DNA of 34,010 nt from Planctomycetota bacterium (lineage in GTDB: Bacteria > Planctomycetota > Phycisphaerae > Sedimentisphaerales > Anaerobacaceae). A model generated the notes under the pieces. The model worked only from the letters and a program-made list of their open reading frames with translations. It made no database searches and was not told the DNA's origin. The stretch covers positions 1-34,010 of the forward strand of contig JACNGQ010000272.1 in assembly GCA_014384025.1 (NCBI GenBank), in the 5' to 3' direction. The translations under genes and the position numbers were made by a program. Shown here piece by piece: positions 33,893 to 34,010 of this stretch; position 1 is the first letter of the stretch, and each line of letters begins with the position of its first letter.

Positions 33893-34010
33893 TCAATAAT
33901 CCTTAAACTTGTTCATCCATTCGGGCCTGTCTCTATAAAAATGGCAGAACGTGTCAAAAGACTTTCCCGCAAACGCCTGCGCATTGTGTTCGGACTGAAA
34001 GACGTTTGCC
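33893..34010 (-). CDS. C-terminal end of a fifth prepilin-like protein (cut by window edge)
   Basis: The last 39 codons of a - strand gene are visible, ending RPEWMNKFKDY and TGA at 33893-33895. The ending closely resembles [11 protein letters not shown] of prepilin-like protein 3, which is the reason for the call. The N-terminal prepilin signal is outside the window, so this is an inference from the tail and position. It lies upstream of gene 4 in the same orientation. Confidence 0.6.
   Translation of the reverse strand, partial: ANVFQSEHNAQAFAGKSFDTFCHFYRDRPEWMNKFKDY

Overview
The window looks like part of a chromosome from a Planctomycetota-type bacterium, most likely of the Phycisphaerae/Sedimentisphaerales kind. 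The evidence is a tandem family of short prepilin-like proteins with the [14 protein letters not shown] signature and a conserved H-x9-D element near the C-terminus, a secreted CE15-type esterase, a huge secreted LamG/glycosidase-like protein, and many genes without a clear Shine-Dalgarno. No rRNA, tRNA or CRISPR array is visible. The assignment rests on protein style only.

Positions 1-24926, all on the + strand, form an exopolysaccharide/O-antigen-type locus of the Wzx/Wzy kind. In order it holds: the end of a zinc-ribbon-fused CpsD-like ATPase; an initiating sugar-phosphate transferase; an O-antigen ligase/polymerase-like membrane protein; a 1172-residue secreted glycosidase-like protein; four radical SAM enzymes (one SPASM-like and three B12-binding-domain type); two GT4 glycosyltransferases; a three-gene nucleotide-sugar cassette (SDR dehydratase, nucleotidyltransferase, RMD-like reductase); a flippase; a polysaccharide deacetylase; a GT2 glycosyltransferase; a zinc-finger methyltransferase; and GDP-mannose 4,6-dehydratase. 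A plausible working order is: nucleotide sugars (possibly GDP-D-rhamnose) are made, the sugar transferase starts the lipid-linked unit, glycosyltransferases extend it, deacetylase, methyltransferase and radical SAM enzymes tailor it, Wzx flips it and the Wzy-like protein polymerises it.

The locus is patchy. It is mostly AT-rich with long intergenic gaps containing relics: an IS481-like transposase tail (962-1183) carrying a near-consensus promoter, a decayed N-terminus of a nucleotide-sugar epimerase/dehydratase (16376-16534) just before an intact homologue, and a 112-bp inverted-repeat-bounded element (2441-2552). The cassette at 16660-19389 is visibly richer in G+C than its flanks.

Positions 25098-34010 look like host backbone with higher G+C: a CE15-like glucuronoyl esterase (- strand), a divergent membrane sensor kinase whose kinase motifs are degenerate, citramalate synthase cimA (- strand, with a promoter so close that the mRNA may be nearly leaderless), and a tandem run of four complete and one partial prepilin-like genes (- strand). 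The run has recognisable promoters and a duplicated hairpin leader.

The best candidates for something new are the radical SAM quartet inside the polysaccharide locus, the zinc-ribbon-repeat fusion to a BY-kinase-like ATPase lacking the Walker A lysine, the histidine-less sensor kinase, and the duplicated leader of the prepilin-like genes.
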